Positions 48,106 to 60,530 of a stretch of 64,000 bases of DNA are shown here, piece after piece. A program made the translations under genes and the position numbers. The notes below the pieces were generated by a model, which saw only the letters and a list, made by a program, of their open reading frames with translations, was not told the DNA's origin and did not search any database. This DNA comes from Anastatus disparis (lineage: Eukaryota > Arthropoda > Insecta > Hymenoptera > Eupelmidae), in NCBI GenBank assembly GCA_017163975.1, contig JAFFSR010000351.1:2481001-2545000 (forward strand). The letters run 5' to 3'. The number at the start of each line of letters is the position of its first letter. Position 1 is the first letter of the stretch.

Positions 48106-48749
48106 GAACGTATGCAATGCTTATACAAATTTAGCGTGGTCTATAGGTATTCCACCGAATACGGCCTACGACGACATAAATATTTATACCCCATTACACA
48201 CATTTTACATGAGATACAAAACATGAGACAGGAGCCATGTGTTTTAATTACAAGAAATATTTGTTGTTCATTTAGACACCTTTTGTCTATTGTATATCAA
48301 TTTACATAGGAAACACAGTTTTTTAGTGTGTAGATTGAAAATATAATGAATGATACGAACGTGATCTATTGCTTATACTATTTCATAGGTATATTTTAAT
48401 CGCCTGTAACTTTTGAACCACAGAAGGTTTTTCAATGTAGCAAAGTTTAAGTTCGTAAAGTATTAAACCTGTACCTTTTTATTCCCATACATTTTTCTGT
48501 AAGAGTCTTAATTGTTTGGTTATTTAAGATCTTATGAATGATCCTTCTTATTATATTTTTAAAAAATGTCTATATCTCCGTCTATGGGGTCTATTCAAAT
48601 CAAAGAAAAAACACAGGCTCATTTTTTTCGTCAAAAAATCATATCCTGCAGTTTCAGCGAAACCCGTTTCGCGAAGGTGGGATACTCTCCTTGTTAGTTA
48701 TATACTCTCATTAATATATTTTTATAATATTCCTACAGTGATAGCTTAA

Positions 48750-50570
48750 AGTAGCTATAACACAAAATTATACTTAAAGACATCACTTTTTTTAACAGCA
48801 CCTGAAAAATCAATTTTGTTCAATCCAGAACGACATGTTACCTTTTTAAAAAATATAAGTGAGTTATTACTTTATTGATCGCGGCAAACGAAATATTTTT
48901 TATTATTAATTGGTTATGGTTATAGTTAAAGTTACGGAAATCTGAATACATCTATAAATCAATTCGTCGAGTAAGAAGAAAAAGGTCACAACTTAGACAA
49001 GTGCTGTAAAAAGTAGAACTTGATTTTGCCTATTAAAAAGTACTAACTCAACTTTGCGCACTAAATGGTTTTATCTCAGGTTTGGCTACTAAAAGGTTAC
49101 ATTTCACCTGTTTAAATTTGAATTTTCAAGTTTTTCACTTGATGTATTATTTTTTTTTTTTTAAGAAATAGTAATAATTAAGTTTATTAATATCAATTAT
49201 TAAAACAATATATTTAGGTACACTTGATCCTGGCCACACACATGTTAAACGGAGAAACAGAGATAAATTTTATAGATGGCATCTCTTTCTCTTTTTCTCT
49301 GTTGTTCATATAATTAATAACAAAACTACCTCAATGTACACACATTAAGAGCATGACGAAGCTGTCCGCCTTCTAATAATATTTCTAGTCTTAACTTATG
49401 AATAAACGATGCGTTTAATTGAGTTTTTTTGCTATAAAGAAAAAATTTGTAAGATTAAACTCTAGTGCGGACAACTCAAGAAAACCACCAAAATATTATA
49501 CATAAAAAGTTATAATAAAAACTTTCAATATATCGTATTTTAAGGTTAGGTTTGTCGAGTTTGATATCTAATTTCCAATCCAAGCTCATAAAAAAATAAC
49601 AAGTCCAAATGATTTTTTATTTTAACAAAAATTATTGTACTAATATAACTTTAGTGCGGACAAGTCATTATATTTGTTTAATTTAAGAATTTAAAAAGAT
49701 ATCGATAAAATAAAAAAAGCAAAACTCGATTGCTGCAGCTCCGATATGCCGTTAATAAACGGCGTAGGAATATAAGACAAAATAAAATAATTGTTAAAAA
49801 TTTATTACCAAAAAAGAATATATTTAGATTATAATATATAAAAAAATATATATTTAGAATATAATATTATAAATTCAAACGTATGATAACCATAACTATT
49901 TGTCGCAACTTTCAAAGCAATTTATTACGATTTTCGTTACAATGTTTCACGACAAGTAAATGAATAATTCTAAATCAATATTAATTTCTAGGTTTCTGCG
50001 TTTTTTATTTATTATTTTGTCAATTATTTACTATTCTTATTTAATACTATGAATGGTATACTAAAATAATATATTTTTACTAGAATTAAGTAGAATAATA
50101 AATTAATTTTATTCATAAATTTTGTTGATATTTCTGAAAATTATAAGAATCCATCTTGAATTCGCTTGTCGCTTGTTATTTCAAAAATACCACAATATTT
50201 ATCCTAAAATGAAAATGGGCTTGATTTTTACACACAAAAAAAGGAAATACATCATTTAATAATTTTTAAAAGCGAATTGATAAAATACTTCAGTTTTAAA
50301 TTAAAAATTTTTAGATTGACCCATATATTGTGTATCATCTTGCACACTTAAATATTTTTTTTATTTTATTTCATATTAACAAGGAAATCAATTTTTTTTT
50401 TAATTCTGAAATTATTAAATATTTGCATGGTCTAGACAGTTATATACTGTGATAATCATCCTTAGAAAATTAGCAATAAATCATCTTTCTTGACAACTTG
50501 GCTTGATGATGTTCACATTAGGTTAATTTTTTATTATAATGGAAACCTTAATTTTTAAATAATAAACAGC
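48750..50570. other. gene-free A+T-rich stretch
   Basis: No ORF above background, no clear repeats. Some fragments such as TAGTGCGGACAACTCAAG (49465) and TAGTGCGGACAAGTCATT (49660) recur once, suggesting decayed repeats. Confidence 0.4.
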
Positions 50571-50578
50571 TTTCCAAA

Positions 50579-50966
50579 TTAAGAGGAAGTCGCGTATCTC
50601 TGTCCTTTTCTAATCAAAGAAATGATTTTTTTACAAAAACTAATAACTTTAGTAAAAAATGAAGAGAAAGCCGCACCTTGTATGGAAAAAAGCAATGTTT
50701 TCTTTGATAAGAAAAAATTAATTTTATTGCTTCGTTCTCAAGAAAACCTTGAAAAACCAAATTGTCCATCCTAACCTCTATGATTTAAGTTTTTTAAGGT
50801 TTTCTTGAAAACAAAGCAATAAAATTAATTCTTTCTTATCAAAGAAAATATTGCTTTTTTGATACGAGATGCGGCTTTCTCTTTATTTTTTGCTAAAGTT
50901 ATTAGTTTCTGTAAAAAACTCAATTTTTTTATTAGAGTAGGACAGAGATACGTGACCTCCTCTTAA
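50579..50966. mobile_element. 390-bp foldback MITE
   Basis: TTAAGAGGAAGTCGCGTATC and its near complement (ACGTGACCTCCTCTTAA) form the ends. The arms continue with TCTCTGTCCTTTTCTAATC, GCAATGTTTTCTTTGATAAG and AAAATTAATTTTATTGCTTC against their complements. Spacer about 50 bp. Noncoding. Confidence 0.85.
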
Positions 50967-51248
50967 GCTGGTTTTTTATTTTTTTAATTTAGATTTATTA
51001 TTAAATTAATATTTTAAAATAATTAATTTTATTATAAAATTTAATTTTTTTATAAGCTTATATTGTTATTTCAATAAAATTTTATTTAATTTCAGATCTT
51101 TGAGGGCTGGTGGGCGATTGCCCCCATAGATCCGCCACTGATAAATGATAATTCAGACTGTTATGACTTCATATATTCTTACACATGGTTCTTGCATGGC
51201 AATAATAAACATCAAAGAAAATAAGAGTAGATAGTATATTTATCTACG

Positions 51249-51346
51249 AGGGCAGAAAATAGATCTTTCTACCGTGCATGGAATTGCCTATTGAGGCAAA
51301 GCCGAGAGAAGCAAATGCATGGCAGGCAGATCTATTTTATGTCCAA
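51249..51346. repeat. imperfect hairpin (MITE-like)
   Basis: GGGCAGAAAATAGATCT is mirrored by AGATCTATTTTATGTCC, with an inner TGCATGG/GCATGGC pair. Short and noncoding. Confidence 0.5.
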
Positions 51347-51887
51347 ATGAATAATACTACTTTTCTTTATGATTGGCCTAAAATTTGCCACTTCAATTAA
51401 TAATAAATCCAAAAAATGTCACACGCGTGGATATACTAGCTGATGACAGCGCGCGACATGACTTAATTTTCTGATTTGCTTACGCATCATCTGCAGGACA
51501 GCTCTAAAGCAAATTCAACAATATCCAAACATTTAAAGACACTTTCAAAACCATAAATGATGAATCTAAAGATTTATCAGAAAATGCAAATAATCAATCT
51601 AAAAAATTTGTTATAACATACGAATATAAATCGAAACAACAGAAGACTCATGCGCTTAGGACCGTACCTAATCAGAGCCAAGGCAAAAGGAACAAAATAT
51701 TATTTTTGTATCATGAATGATTTTTATAAAAAGTGTTAATAATTTATTATTATAATTGTAATTTCAATTATATTTAATTATACATAGAAAACATTTATTA
51801 TTTACGATTATTAATATTCTAATCGCATTAGTTTTAATAAATTTTAAAAATATTTTTTTCACACTCAGGGGGCAAAATTTAATTTCT

Positions 51888-52125
51888 AATACCTATTTTC
51901 AGAGAGCAAAATAGCTTCTTTTTCTCCCTTAGGAAAAAAAGAGAACTATTTTGCTCCTTGAAAATAGATATTGAAAAATTAAATTTACCTCCTACGTGTG
52001 AAAAAATAGAATGTTGACCATGGGGTCAGAATAGGTATTCATGCCCGAGTCTTTATTGTCACCCTCGCTTCACTCGTGCGACAAAGCCTACTCGGGCAAA
52101 AAACACCTATTTTGCTCCTTGGTTA
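51888..52125. repeat. two hairpins sharing CTATTTTGCTCC
   Basis: 51888-51975 is a palindrome around TTCTCCCTTAGGAAAAAAAG with arms TATTTTCAGAGAGCAAAATAG. 52020-52125 is a second one whose stem contains CCCGAGT/ACTCGGG. Both arms end in sequences related to ACCTATTTTGCTCCTTG. Confidence 0.5.
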
Positions 52126-52579
52126 ACAATTTACGAATATAAATAGATTTTGCAATGATAGAGTTCACGAAATAAGATGTTATTTGTTCTAAATGTTTCC
52201 TAACTTTCGAGAAAATAACGTCTAAAAAACGTCTTTTAATATCTAGATCATCGTAGGAATACGTCTTTTGATGACATAAATCAGGAAGGGAAACGTCATT
52301 TGTTTCTAAAAATTAACAAATTTAAAAAAAAAACGTCTTTTGATAGGAATATTAACATAAAAAATACTTCATTCAATTTTATAAATTATCGAAAAGACTT
52401 CATTTGTTCAGTATCTTTTCTGAACTTTGAGAAAATGACGTTTTATTTTGTTTCAATTTGAGACACGTCCAAAGACGTCTTAAAAAAATTTCATTATTTC
52501 CAACAGGGCCCTTAAGACGACTTCAGAAATGAGGTTGGTTTTTATTTTTTAGTTTACAAATCATGCTTTTTGGAATAAC

Positions 52580-53650
52580 ATGTAGAATGTATCCAAATTT
52601 TTACAAATTACCATATGTATATATTTAAGCTTATTTGATTATGAGAGCGCAGTGGTGTAATGGATAGAGCTCTTGCCTTCAACGCGGAGGGCATGGGTTC
52701 GAGTCCTGGCCAGGTAACTCTAACTTTTTTTCGAAAGAAAATTAGTGTATGTGCCATTTATATCGCGACTCTTAAAAAATCCGACCTCATTGGGTATCGG
52801 TTGATTGTTGGTCACAAAAGTGGCTGACCATCCATCGGTAGTCAAAGTTTTCGGTATGGTGGGTCTGACAGTCTAGCCTGATGTAATGTGTTAAACGGGA
52901 ACCAGGCTAGGCTCCCTCGACATCACCATAGAAAAAAATTAATCATATAGAGGACAAGATCCTTTATATATAAATCTTTTTTTTTTTTTTAAATCAAGCT
53001 TATCTGATTGGTGCCAAGTTGAATTTTCTTTTTACGGGCTCAATTTTTTGGTTTTTTATGAAAAAAATAAACTAAGGCACAAGCGGGGAAAATTTCTCAT
53101 GGCTATTTAATATTACGGAACAGTCAGGAAAAATAGTTATTTTTAGTTAGATTATAAAATTTGTGATTTTTTTTTCTCAAACAGTATTGAATTTTGGAAA
53201 AAAATTATAATAATGTTTTCTATTAGAAATTTCGTGTTGAATGTCTTTGAATTTTGGCATATCATTATAAGTTGAATCTCATCAATTAAAAATAAGATTT
53301 TTAATCATTCAACCTTTTCTTTGTTGAGTTTTCATATAAAAATTAAAATGTATTCCACAAATAACTTTTAATAAAAAAAAACCTTTTTATACAACTTTTT
53401 TCAAATCTCAATAGTTTTTGAGAAAAAAATTCATAGATGTAATAAAAAGTTAAAAATAACTATTTTTCGAAACTTATTTCTCTGTTAAAAAGTTTTTAGA
53501 AATTTTCCCCGATAGCGCAAAAGTTATTTGGTTTTTTAAGAAAAAACTCAAAAATCAAGCTGGGCAGTTTTTGTTTACCTTAAATACAATGTTTCACCAA
53601 TCAGATATGCTCGAATATTTACATATTGTAAATTGAAAAAATTTATGAGC
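52580..53650. mobile_element. foldback element interrupted by a SINE
   Basis: Right-arm CACCAATCAGATATGCTCG (53590) pairs with left-arm CTTATCTGATTGGTG (52998). The match continues on the far side of the SINE: ACCATATGTATATATTTAAG (52612) against the complement of 53620. An inner pair is GCGGGGAAAATTTCTC and AGAAATTTTCCCCG. The SINE (52641-52995) lies in the left arm. Confidence 0.72.
52641..52995 (+). mobile_element. tRNA-derived SINE with 14-bp target duplications
   Basis: AAGCTTATTTGATT at 52627-52640 and AAGCTTATCTGATT at 52996-53009 flank the insert. The head is tRNA-like, with an A-box-like TGGTGTAATGGATAGAG and the B box GGGTTCGAGTCCTGG. It is followed by about 250 bp of unrelated body (GGTGGGTCTGACAGTCTAGC, CCAGGCTAGGCTCCCTCGAC) and a T-rich end. 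Pol III transcription is likely in an active copy. Young, given one mismatch between the duplications. Confidence 0.86.
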
Positions 53651-53990
53651 TTTTTACATGTTATTTTCAACAAAAAGTATTGTATTAAATTTTGACCAAA
53701 AGCTGATAATTTTCGAGAAAAAAGTTCATTAAAGAATTTATCTTACGAAAAATTTGAATTTTTCCATTACATCTAACTTGATTTTTTGTCCTGAACCTAT
53801 AAAAATTTTTTTTTATGTTTGGGTATCAAATGGAATATATTCACATATTCTTAGTGATTTTCATTTTTGAACCCTGTGAGTTGATGTAAAATGTCCCATA
53901 TATACAAAATGAGTAAGAGAGAGCTTAGATAAAGGTAGAAGTTATTTAGCGGGTGCCCTGTACATAAAGTGAAGCTCAGCTTATAAGTGC

Positions 53991-54041
<51 letters not shown>
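53991..54041. repeat. (TA)n microsatellite
   Basis: About 25 uninterrupted TA units. The next 150 bp (54043-54200) is G+C-richer and contains a CGCGGTAGACGCGCG hairpin but no recognised gene. 54200-57166 is A+T-rich DNA with no feature I can support, apart from a local direct repeat of ATTTTCATAATGTTAAAATT type near 55480 and 55660. Confidence 0.95.
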
Positions 54042-54045
<4 letters not shown>

Positions 54046-57000
54046 AATAGAAGTAAAACGAGTAAGGAAGAGGGCTTAGCTCGCGGTAGACGCGCGTGGA
54101 GCTTTGGGTCGCCGCTAGCTGCGACCGTCCTGAACAGACGTCTACCCTCTCATTTACCATTTTGTACCTATAGATAGGTAACCTCTGAAACATTTACAAA
54201 CACAAGTCACACGTATATACACTGATGATGTTATATACCTTTTTTCAAAAGCTTTTCCTTTTTTTGCTTAATACAACTATGATTGTATTTATATATTTAT
54301 GTATATGCATGTTGTGTACATATATGTGTCTATATAACTTTGCTTTCAGAACTTGTTAACTTATTTTTTTATTTAAAAAAATACACTGGCGCATACACTC
54401 AAAAATATTTTTTACGTTCAAGCTTTTGTTAATTATTTGTAAAGTATACTAATAAAGAGATTTTTGAAGATTATAATAAGTATGTTATGAGATATTTGTT
54501 TGCAAGGAAAATACGGTTTTACAAGGATATATAGACATTACAATTATTCGAATTTTCAATTTTTATTTCAAAAGCTCCATAAGTAGTTTCTAATAAAAAG
54601 TATAACATCGAGGTATTTCAAAAAATTTTATTGTGTAATGAATAGAGCATGTTCCCCAAGTTTAAGCGATTTTTATTTTGTTGCCCTTGCAGTTCATGCG
54701 AAACTGTCATAATCCTTTTGATCAGTTGATCTGACATAATCCTTTTGATTTAAAAGAATCTGTGCAGTTAAAATACGATAGTGCTGCGAATTTAACAGCA
54801 TGGCTATTGATATAATTAAATAACAGTTAAAATAAAAAATAATTCAAAATGAAATATTTTTTATTACTGTCTTTGATAAATTTATTTTTCAAAGATTCTT
54901 ATGTTGGTCAATAAGTACTTTTAAATCTCCCGCTTTTTAAAACAGTTATATTTCGATAGTATAATAATAGATGACACATTTCTTGTAATCCACAAGTGGT
55001 AAAATTGCACGTAAGTTTGTATATATAAGAACAAATTATTCATCTGCTGCATGTATAAATGCGATGCGATGCAATTTGATTGTTAACAAGCGATTTTAAA
55101 ATATTGTAAATATCAATCATAGTGTAAAATATCGATGAAAATATTATAACAATTTCACTTAAGAAATGATAATAATGATAGTATAATATGAGTTAATATT
55201 AATTGAAGTCTAGAAAATGGAACGCTATGAGCCATGAGCTTCAACTAAATGAAAAAAGTTTTTATCGTCTTTGAATCTTATGTGTTTAATACAACAAAAT
55301 ATAACAATTGTTTTGCAATTAAATTAAATTAAATTTTAAATTGAATTAACTTTACAGTATCTATCAAATTTACAGAACTCGTATGTTAAATGATTAGAAT
55401 ATTTCATTGAGGTATTTTAACAGAACGGATTCAGTTGATACAACCATATTTCTTTCCTAGTATATATGGGTAAATCTTTCATAATGTTAAAATTTCACCT
55501 GCAACAAATTAAAAAAAAAAAAATACAGGCACACGTATAAAACTAATTTTCTCTGAATGTTGACGTATTATAATGAAAAAAAAAATCGTGTTACTCACTT
55601 TTAAGGGTAGTCTTTTTAACAAACATCAAAAGACAGATTTTCGAGTAAATTTTTCATAGTGTTAAAATTTACTTTCAATAAATTAAAAAAAATTGAAGAC
55701 ACATGTATCAAATTTATTTTTTTTAAATGTTGATATATTAAAATGATAATAAAAGAAAAAATCGCATTACTCACTTTTGAAGATAGCTTTTTTTAATATA
55801 AGACATTTAAATATATTCATTATTATCACACCCAGGTATAATATTTTACATATCTCAGATCAGTTTTTTAAGTATTTTGGGCTATAATAGATCATTTTCT
55901 ATTGAGCTTTTTCATTTTTACATGTTTAATATGTTACAGAAAATATTTAAATACGCAATTTACATTAATGATTACAAAATTTTTTGTAATAAATAAAATA
56001 TGCCAGAAATGCCAATTTTTTTGGAAAATTCATTTTTGGCGATTCGGGTATTAAAATTGAGTGATATTAGTTACCCAATGGCTTTTGGGATTCCTGATTA
56101 CAAATCATAAGTGAGTGGAATATCAATTTATTTTTGCTAAAATTGTCAATCTTAGGGTATGAAATTTGACATGGATTTGTGTAGTTTATGTTTTCGAATA
56201 AAAATACTTATATTCCTTTTAACCAAATATTTTAGTTTATTTAATAAACATTAAATCTAAAAATTTTAAATTTAAAATCTAGAAACTTCAGTGATGATTC
56301 AACTCAACGTTCTAGGTGTAAGCTATTAAATACATACTAAAACTGAGCTTTTTAAAGTTTAAACTCTTTAGAATTAAAACATTGATAGAAACTAGGTAAT
56401 CGATGTAAATTTGGAAAATTTAATAGCCGGGAAAAATTCAATGATTTCCAGAATACTCGAAATAATACTTCAAAAGCAACTTAAAGATTACATTGAGTAT
56501 TATAAAATAGTAAATTACAAAGTTCACAACAGAGAAAAGGTGAATCAAAGCTTAGGTTTTCATATTAGTGGATAAAAACCTATTTTCAAAAGTGAGTCAC
56601 GTTTTTTAAGTATAATTTCAAACGAACAAAGAACTTTATCTACACTAGGCACACGTTCCTAATAAAAAAATTTCTCTTTGTGATTCTAAATATTACCTTT
56701 TGATGTAGTTTAAAATGTCACCGCTGAATAGTCTTTTTTACAGCATCGTATTTTCCAGAAAAAAGTAAAATATATAAATTTTTGGTAACATTTTAATAAC
56801 CTTTCAGAAAGTACTTTTGTTAACAGGCACACACCCATGCTCTTGATTTTCCAAAAGTATGTGTATAGATAAAGCTTTGGTGTGAATTTCAAATCAAAAA
56901 AGCAGTAGTCATTTTTTTTATAGCGGTAATTTATCATTTTACATGGCCTGGTAACATTTAAATTTCAAAAAAAAACCTCTTTTCCCCATCCGCCATAAAA

Positions 57001-57166
57001 TGACACGTCTAATTATCATTAAAAGTATAACAAAATTAGTTTCTAATAACTCCATAAATCAGTGAACATTTGCTAACAAGATGTGCTATCTCATATTTAG
57101 GAGAAATGACGCAGTAACATGATTTTTAAAAGTATGAAAGAATTACCCATATATATTATTTATATA

Positions 57167-57323
57167 CGTAACTTGGGAGTACGAAGGATGAATACAGGCG
57201 AGACTAAAGTGTTTGTCGCTTAAGTAGCAGTTGGTCAAGAGCGCGCGAAGCGCTGACTGTTACTCAAGGGACAAGCACTTCAGTCAAGCCTGGATTCAGA
57301 ATCCTTCGTACTCCCAAGTTACG
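57167..57323. mobile_element. 157-bp palindromic MITE, copy 2
   Basis: Same length and near-identical sequence as 47571-47727, including the GCGCGCGAAGCGC centre, flanked by TA. Its right flank is also similar for about 100 bp. Confidence 0.88.
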
Positions 57324-57572
57324 TAAATAAGTTTAGGTCGTTGTAGACCGTATGAGGAACTATTAGAATAATTTTTCGAAATTAATGATATATATTTTAT
57401 TAAAAATAAGTAAATAATGTCATTACGCATAGATTAAATATTTTATCAAACTTTTTAAATTATTACAATATTAATATTTTTAATATTAATAATATATGAC
57501 TGATTCCATTCAGATTCATGCAGGCCGTCACTGATCGAATTTTTTTTTCTCTTCTTAGTTATAAAAAAACGC

Positions 57573-59855
57573 TGCCAAGTGCTTTGTCGGAATGCTTTCT
57601 CATAGAACTCTTTGAGTTTCATTAATTTTTTTATATTTATTCAAATGTGATTTTAATATATAACTAGTGGGCATATATTTGCACTTGACTTATGTAATTC
57701 TTATCTAATTCTGGGGTAAAGTGCTGCTGCAAGGTTCTTACGGAAGACTGCTTCAATTCTGCTGCAAGTTTGCGTGTTTATTCTCGTCATATAATTGCGC
57801 TCAACTTATGTCATTTTTAAGAGTAACTCAGAAATCAAAAGAAGTGATCAAAAGGCTACGCTAATAAAATTATTTTTTTTAAACTTGGTTTATAAAGACA
57901 GTAGCAAAAACCTTGTATACAAATTTTAGAGCAATTCTATCGAGTACTTTACGTAAAATGGAAAAAAACTGAAATATGAAAATTTTTTAAGAAAATTTTT
58001 TTAATTTTCTAAAATGAAAACTACGCTAAAAAGATCGGTTTATAAAATTTATCCTCCTTTTGGCAGATGCAAATTATTCCCATGGAAATCTCAAAGCAAA
58101 TTCATCAGTTAACTTACGTAAAATACAAAAAAAAAAATTAAAAATCGAAAATTTTTTCAAATTTTGTAGAGTTCAGTGAAGTAGTGACTAAGGCGCGTGG
58201 CTCGTATTCCCGTTGGCGCGGGATCGATTCCCCGTCTGGTCGCTTTTTCGCTGTCTCTGCCGTGGGTTGACACCACGTTAAATAATATGTCACTAAGTTA
58301 CGCTAAAAAATTGGTATAAATATGCAAATGATGGAGCTTGCTCCGTAGATAATGATGAAAAAAAAAATAAAAAATTCTTAAAATGGCTCTATAAAAAAAA
58401 TACACTATGAATACTAATTTTCAATAGCTTCCCGCCTAGCTATACAAAAACATAGATGGTATACAAAATTTGAATCAAATCCATCGAGTAATTTTCGAGA
58501 TCTAACTGGTTAAATAAATAACATTTTCTTTTCAAAATTTCTTTTTCAAAATTTTAAAAATGCTCTAAAATTAAAACTACGCTGTGAAAATCAATTTTTG
58601 AAAATTTCCCTTCTTTTGGCAGTCGCAAATAATTTCCCTGCAATTTTCAGAACAAATCTGTCGAGTACTTTACGTAGAATAAAAAAAAATAAGAAAAGAA
58701 GAATCGAAATTTTTTTTTAAATCTTTAAAATTCTCTAAAATTGCAACCACGCTAAGAAAATTAGTTTTCAAAAGCTTATTTTTTTCAGACAATAGCGAAT
58801 TAATTGTATAAAAATTTTAGAGAAAATTTATAGTATGGTTAACGCAAAAAAGAAAATAAATGAAAAATAAAAATTTTTTTGAAAATTTTCAAAGTGCTCT
58901 AAAATTAAAACTGCGCTGAGAAAATTAGTTTTCCAAAGCTTGTTTTCTTCAGATAGTAGCGAATTAATTGCATACAAATTTTGGAGCAAATCAATCGAAT
59001 GGTTTTCGTAAAATAGAAAAAAATTAAAAATAAAAATTTTTTAAAAAATTTTAAAAATGCTCTAAAATTAAAAGTGCGCTAAGAAAATTAGTTTACAAAA
59101 TTTTTAATAATTTTGGCAGTCGAAATAAAGTTCCATACAAATTTTCGAACAAATTCTTCGAGTAGTTTACGTAAAATACAAAAAAAAGAAAAATCGAAAT
59201 TTTTTAAAAATTCTTAAAATGATTCTAAAAAAAAAACTGCGCTAAGAAAACCAATTCCCAATAGCTTCCGCACCAGTTCATCAAAAAATTGAATTGTATG
59301 GGAAATTTGAAGTAAATCCATCGAGTAGTTTTTAAGATTTTATTGGCTTAATAAATAGAAACATTTTTTTCAAAAATTTCAAAATGCTCTAAAATTAAAA
59401 CTGAGCCAAGAAAATCAGTTTTTAAAAATTTATTTTATCCGCGCAATCAAAAATAAATTTCATGCAAATTTTGAAGCAAATTCATCGAGTAGTAAACAAA
59501 AAAAAACCAAAAAATGAAAAATCAAATTTTTTTTTTTTTTTTTAAAAAACTTTAAAATGAAAACTAAGCTGGAAGAACCAAATTATCAATAGCTTCCCAG
59601 CAAGTTAATCACAAAACTAAATTCCATGCAAAATTAGAAGCAAATCCATCGAGTAGTTCTCGAGATACAGTTTACTAACTGAATTCATACATCCACACAC
59701 ACACACACACACACACACATACATACAGACATTTTCTGGAAACCACTTTTTTCGACTCACAGAGTTCAAATATGTACAAATTAATGAAAAAATAGAAAAA
59801 AATTTTTTTTACCGATACAATGCTTTCTCTATGAGAAAGCAATACCATCCAATAT
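57573..59855. repeat. insertion with ~165-bp satellite array
   Basis: The left end begins near a TGCTTTCTCATAGAA motif and the right end is TCTCTATGAGAAAGCAATACC. Inside, a unit with GCAAATTCATCGAGTAGTTT followed by an A-rich stretch and AAAACTACGCTAAGAAAATC recurs about every 165 bp (for example 58653, 58823, 58990, 59150, 59313, 59478, 59640), about ten copies. A tRNA-like SINE (58165-58370) accounts for one larger gap. An AC run lies at 59695-59719. Confidence 0.8.
58165..58370 (+). mobile_element. short tRNA-derived SINE
   Basis: AGTGAAGTAGTGACTAAGGCGCG (A-box-like TAGTGACTAAGG) and GGGATCGATTCCCCGTC (B box) form a tRNA-like head. A short body (CCGTGGGTTGACACCACG) and an A-rich end at about 58360 follow. 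It interrupts the spacing of the 165-bp satellite (58097 to 58476 is about 380 bp instead of 2 x 165). Confidence 0.68.
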
Positions 59856-60530
59856 ATATATAAAGATAAAATTTACTTCATAGATCGCTCAAAAATATGT
59901 TTTTTCTCGCTACAGCGTATTTAGTGTTCGGTGTAAAAATGAAAATTAAAAAATTGAAAATTAACCTCAATTTTCAAATTACCGTAGCTTCGTCAAATTT
60001 TGACTTTTTTTGACGATTTTTAATGAAAATGTGCGAAATTTAGTCTAGTTTTAAATGCTGTTTTGATTTTTGTGATACGAATTGATCTCTCTGAGTTACT
60101 AATGAAAAACCGAGAAAAAGTGATTTTTTTCAAACGCAATTTTCTCAAAAACTATATTTTTTTTTTTTAATTTTCATATGTTTTTATATATGAAAAATAC
60201 TAACTTTTAGGATAGGTAAGAATATGCCATTTTGCCTTATTTTTTTTAAACAGATTTTCAAACGTTTTTTTTATATTTTCCATTTTGAAGCATTGATACC
60301 ATGGCGCATCATGCCATTTTTCCAACTATTACGTATTTTTACAATTCGTTTATACTTTTATGTATGGATTTATCAGAAATATTAACAAAAGCTTCAAAAT
60401 AAACCCTCAATTAAATTTTTTTTATCAATAAGAACCGAAGTTATGATGACTTTAAGTTTATAAAAATAGAAATATTTTTTGTTAATAATTGAAATTTTTT
60501 ATTCAGTTTGAATTTTGCGCATTTTTGCTT

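Larger units (their letters stand above)
57498..60530. mobile_element. family B TIR copy split by an insertion
   Basis: GACTGATTCCATTCAGATTC at 57498 through about 57572 repeats the outer end of the family B TIR. The arm resumes at about 59856 (ATAAAGATAAAATTTACTTC) and runs to about 60510, matching 30700-31320 block by block (for example TTGATACCATGGCGCATC). 57573-59855 is an insertion carrying a tandem array. No transposase is seen, so this is a solo arm or a non-autonomous derivative. Confidence 0.82.

Noticed and set aside
46836..48695. A transposon bounded by CTAACTAGGAGAGT and ATACTCTCCTTGTTAG
   Set aside because: The inverted ends match for only about 15 bp, the arms do not continue and no target duplication is clear; it may be two separate decayed ends.
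48534..48749. A 71-residue ORF and other isolated ORFs of 60-95 residues in 44-61 kb
   Set aside because: No recognisable motif, composition as expected by chance in A+T-rich DNA, and several overlap inverted repeats.
52641..52715. Functional tRNA genes (also 43053, 44937, 58165)
   Set aside because: Pol III boxes are visible, but the acceptor stems do not pair convincingly and each lies in a SINE or foldback context.
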